A stretch of DNA of 7,880 bases from positions 1 to 7,880 of the forward strand of contig CABTXQ010000044.1 in assembly GCA_902488835.1 (NCBI GenBank), in the 5' to 3' direction. Under the pieces are notes generated by a model. It was not told the origin of the DNA. It was given only the letters and a program-made list of their open reading frames with translations, and did no database searches. The stretch's first letter is position 1, and each line of letters starts with the position of its first letter. A program made the translations under genes and the position numbers. Below are positions 5,900-7,880 of this stretch, in pieces. Origin of the DNA: an uncultured Ileibacterium sp. (GTDB taxonomy: Bacteria > Bacillota > Clostridia > Peptostreptococcales > Anaerovoracaceae).

Positions 5900-7345
5900 A
5901 TGGAAGAGAAAAAAATGTTGGAATTTTATGGGGGCAGAAAAGTTTCCTTACTGCCATTTGTAATTTTCATAGTTACAATCATTACTACCACATTTGTATG
6001 GTCATCAATTTCTGATGGTGCCCTTTGGGTACCGGCATTTGTGGCACTAATAATCCCATTCTTTTTCGCAAAAGACAAAAAGTATTATTCCGAAGTAATT
6101 ATTGAAGGTATGGCTAGTAAAGATTGTCTCGTACCGATTGTATGCTGGATATTTGCTGGTGCATTTTCACGTGTGCTTAGGGTTTCAGGACTGGCATCAG
6201 GTATCGCAGGTGTGGCTGCTGGTTTTGGAGTAGGACCTACACCGTTCTTGATTATAACATTTGCTGCATCTGCATTATTTGCTACAGCATCTGGTACAGG
6301 GTTTGGAACGATTGCTGCCGGAATGGGAGTACTATATCCTGCTGGCGTAGCATTGGGTTGTAACCATCCGCTTCTTGCTGGAGCTATTATCTCCGGTGCT
6401 GCATTTGGTGATAACCTTGCACCAATTTCAGATACCACTATTTGTTCTGCAACAACACAGGGCGTGGATGTTCCAGGAGTAGTAAAATCACGAGTTAAGT
6501 ATTGTATAGTTGCATCTTTGATTGCTATACCTGCATTTATTATTGTAAGTATGGTTAAGGGATTAGATGCCAGCGGCGTTGCAGAAAATGCAGCTTATAA
6601 TCCTTGGACATTGATAATGCTGATACCAGTTGCCATCACAATATATATAGCTATCAAAACAGGTGATATTATTGTAGCTACGACTGTAGGTATTGTTATA
6701 GGATTTGCATTTGCTATTCCGGCTGGATTAATTGACTTTATTCACATGGATTCAACATCTGAAGTGCCAGCAGTAATATCAGTGTCTGGTGAAGGGCTTG
6801 ATAGGACAGTAGGAGGAGTTCTGTATGATGGTGTTGCAAGCATGATTCAGGTAATAGTTCTCTGCTTATTGCTATTTGGCTCCATAAGTATAATGAGACG
6901 TGGGAAAGGTGATATAATGATCCTGGATGCACTTGGCAAAATTGCTAGAACTGCAACAGGTGCAGAATGGGTTGTGTCACTAATGGTAATTGTTCTATCC
7001 GGTATTATGGGTCTGAATGCTCCTGCTATATTGGCAGTGGGCGCCTCTTTTGCCAAGCCTCTAGGAAAACAACATGGTATTTCACCATACAGAATGGCTA
7101 ACTTGATGGATGCACAATCCAATACTTTGGCGTATTGTCTACCATGGTCACCTGCTATGATATATACCCTAAGTTTTGCAAAAGACTCAGGAGCACCTCT
7201 GACTGGTATTGAAGTAACACCTATGGTTCTTTATTGTTTCGCAATGTTCATTGTAATGTGTGCATCAATAATACTTAAAGTAGGAAGAAACGATTTGATG
7301 GATCAGCTTAGTCCTGAAATGAGAGCAGAATATACACATGAATAG
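5900..7345 (+). CDS. NhaC-family Na+/H+ antiporter-type membrane transporter
   Basis: This 481-residue polytopic inner-membrane protein has roughly ten or more hydrophobic segments spread along its length, normal for the family. NhaC-type proteins exchange Na+ for H+, and some relatives (for example MleN) couple this to organic substrates. Family signatures: the small-residue motif TASGTGFGT at 129-137, GDNLAPISDTT at 170-180 (the conserved GDxxSPxSDTT core), and a second half-motif region DAQSNTLAYCLPWSP around 404-418. It is the first gene behind the sigma-54 promoter and is followed after 58 bases, without a terminator, by ortA, so it should be induced with ornithine breakdown. Its role may be uptake of ornithine or exchange of a related amino acid, or Na+/pH balance during fermentation. 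The substrate cannot be decided from sequence, so no gene symbol is given. Confidence 0.88.
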   Translation: MEEKKMLEFYGGRKVSLLPFVIFIVTIITTTFVWSSISDGALWVPAFVALIIPFFFAKDKKYYSEVIIEGMASKDCLVPIVCWIFAGAFSRVLRVSGLASGIAGVAAGFGVGPTPFLIITFAASALFATASGTGFGTIAAGMGVLYPAGVALGCNHPLLAGAIISGAAFGDNLAPISDTTICSATTQGVDVPGVVKSRVKYCIVASLIAIPAFIIVSMVKGLDASGVAENAAYNPWTLIMLIPVAITIYIAIKTGDIIVATTVGIVIGFAFAIPAGLIDFIHMDSTSEVPAVISVSGEGLDRTVGGVLYDGVASMIQVIVLCLLLFGSISIMRRGKGDIMILDALGKIARTATGAEWVVSLMVIVLSGIMGLNAPAILAVGASFAKPLGKQHGISPYRMANLMDAQSNTLAYCLPWSPAMIYTLSFAKDSGAPLTGIEVTPMVLYCFAMFIVMCASIILKVGRNDLMDQLSPEMRAEYTHE

Positions 7346-7387
7346 GACTTTTGTTCTAATAGGATGATTTTTCGAAGTAGTATATGG

Positions 7388-7394
7388 AAAGGAG
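7388..7394 (+). promoter_or_regulatory. Ribosome binding site of ortA
   Basis: AAAGGAG sits 9 bases before the ATG at 7404. The 58-base gap after the transporter gene shows no hairpin terminator and no good promoter, consistent with co-transcription. Confidence 0.7.
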
Positions 7395-7403
7395 CACTTA
7401 CAG

Positions 7404-7721
7404 ATGACAAAAGCAAAAAAAGGCGACTGGGTTCAAGTCGAAGAAGTTGTTTTGAAAGCCGGTGAAAGAGCACCACAAGTTCCTGAAGATACACAGGACT
7501 GTGATCTTAAGATGTGGGTAAAAGGCATCGCGCTAGAAGACGGAAATTCCGGAGATATCATAAAAATTAAAACCGTAACTGGAAGGTGTACAGAAGGAGA
7601 ACTAGTAGATGTAAATCCTCGTTATGTACATGATTACGGTGAATTTCAGCCTGAACTTTTAAAAATTGAATTGCAACTTAAGGATATAATGTTTGGGGAG
7701 GATAAAGATGTCATTGGATAA
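7404..7721 (+). CDS. ortA: 2-amino-4-oxopentanoate thiolase, small (alpha) subunit
   Basis: OrtA and OrtB together form the thiolase of anaerobic ornithine oxidation, which splits 2-amino-4-oxopentanoate with coenzyme A into acetyl-CoA and D-alanine. The 105-residue protein is the expected size for the small subunit. I recognise the family by its N-terminal GDWVQVEEVVLKAGERAPQV segment (7-26), the DLKMWVKG stretch (34-41), the TVTGR turn (57-61) and the conserved PRYVHDYGEFQPEL region (72-85). There is no membrane segment or signal peptide, so it is cytoplasmic. Its end overlaps the start of ortB by 14 bases, and the strict pairing with ortB supports the assignment. In clusters I recall, ortA usually follows ord (2,4-diaminopentanoate dehydrogenase); here a transporter gene takes that place. 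Confidence 0.9.
   Translation: MTKAKKGDWVQVEEVVLKAGERAPQVPEDTQDCDLKMWVKGIALEDGNSGDIIKIKTVTGRCTEGELVDVNPRYVHDYGEFQPELLKIELQLKDIMFGEDKDVIG
7695..7701 (+). promoter_or_regulatory. Ribosome binding site of ortB, inside ortA
   Basis: GGGGAGG lies within the ortA coding region, 6 bases before the ATG at 7708. It fixes the ortB start and the 14-base overlap, suggesting coupled translation of the two thiolase subunits. Confidence 0.75.
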
Positions 7722-7880
7722 ATCATATGCAGGGATAAATTCCAGAAAAAACGAAATCATGAAAAATGCAATGCAAATTGATTACGATCAATTTGAAAAT
7801 GAAGGCATTGGCTTTGATTATGAAGGAATGATGAAGAAGGTAGGATATTCAATTGAAGAGATGAGGAAAATTCAATTGGA
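7708..7880 (+). CDS. ortB: 2-amino-4-oxopentanoate thiolase, large (beta) subunit, 3'-truncated by the window edge
   Basis: OrtB is the PLP-dependent large subunit (about 470 residues in the family) of the thiolase that yields acetyl-CoA and D-alanine from 2-amino-4-oxopentanoate. Only the first 57 residues are present. The N-terminus carries SYAGINSRKNEIMKNAM (6-22), IDYDQFE (24-30) and the FDYEGMMKKVGYSIEEM stretch (36-52), which match my memory of OrtB N-termini. The PLP lysine and the fold-type II core lie beyond the window, so the catalytic part cannot be checked here. The overlap with ortA and a strong internal ribosome binding site support the call. Confidence 0.88.
   Translation, partial: MSLDKSYAGINSRKNEIMKNAMQIDYDQFENEGIGFDYEGMMKKVGYSIEEMRKIQL

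Noticed and set aside
5821..6015. A 64-codon open frame overlapping the sigma-54 promoter and the start of the NhaC-type gene
   Set aside because: It begins within the promoter element, lacks its own ribosome binding site, and overlaps the clearly coding antiporter frame.
6085..7494. Long open frames on the minus strand under the transporter gene
   Set aside because: They are antisense shadows of a clearly conserved membrane protein gene, without ribosome binding sites or recognisable domains.

Overview
The window is AT-rich, and the codon use (AGA, ATA), purine-rich Shine-Dalgarno sites and gene content point to a low-GC Gram-positive bacterium of the Clostridia. The ortA/ortB pair at the right edge belongs to the anaerobic oxidative ornithine pathway of amino-acid-fermenting (Stickland-type) clostridia. 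I cannot name the species. All six recognised genes are on the + strand. I see no insertion sequence, CRISPR array, tRNA or rRNA, and no broken gene.

Left block (1-2010): the 3' part of lysA (diaminopimelate decarboxylase), then a complete M19 membrane dipeptidase-type gene whose ribosome binding site overlaps the lysA stop. A hairpin plus U-tract closes this unit. The next ~290 bases carry no convincing gene. They hold a weak sigma-A promoter candidate, a spaced direct repeat and a 41-codon open frame without a Shine-Dalgarno site.

Middle block (2298-5723): a tightly spaced two-component system. The kinase is membrane-bound and has an extracytoplasmic amino-acid-binding-protein-like (SBP_bac_3) sensor, a PAS domain and a HisKA/HATPase core. 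The partner is an NtrC-class response regulator (receiver, sigma-54 AAA+ domain with intact GAFTGA, Fis-type HTH). A 20-bp perfect hairpin ends this unit.

Right block (5724-7880): an intergenic region with a near-consensus sigma-54 (-24/-12) promoter, then an NhaC-family antiporter, ortA and the start of ortB (2-amino-4-oxopentanoate thiolase subunits). ortA and ortB overlap.

The most economical model is that the kinase senses an amino acid outside the cell, possibly ornithine or a related compound. It would phosphorylate the regulator, which would activate sigma-54 RNA polymerase at 5821-5837 to transcribe the antiporter and ornithine catabolic genes. The promoter, motifs and gene order are seen directly. 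The ligand, the regulatory link and the antiporter's substrate are inference.
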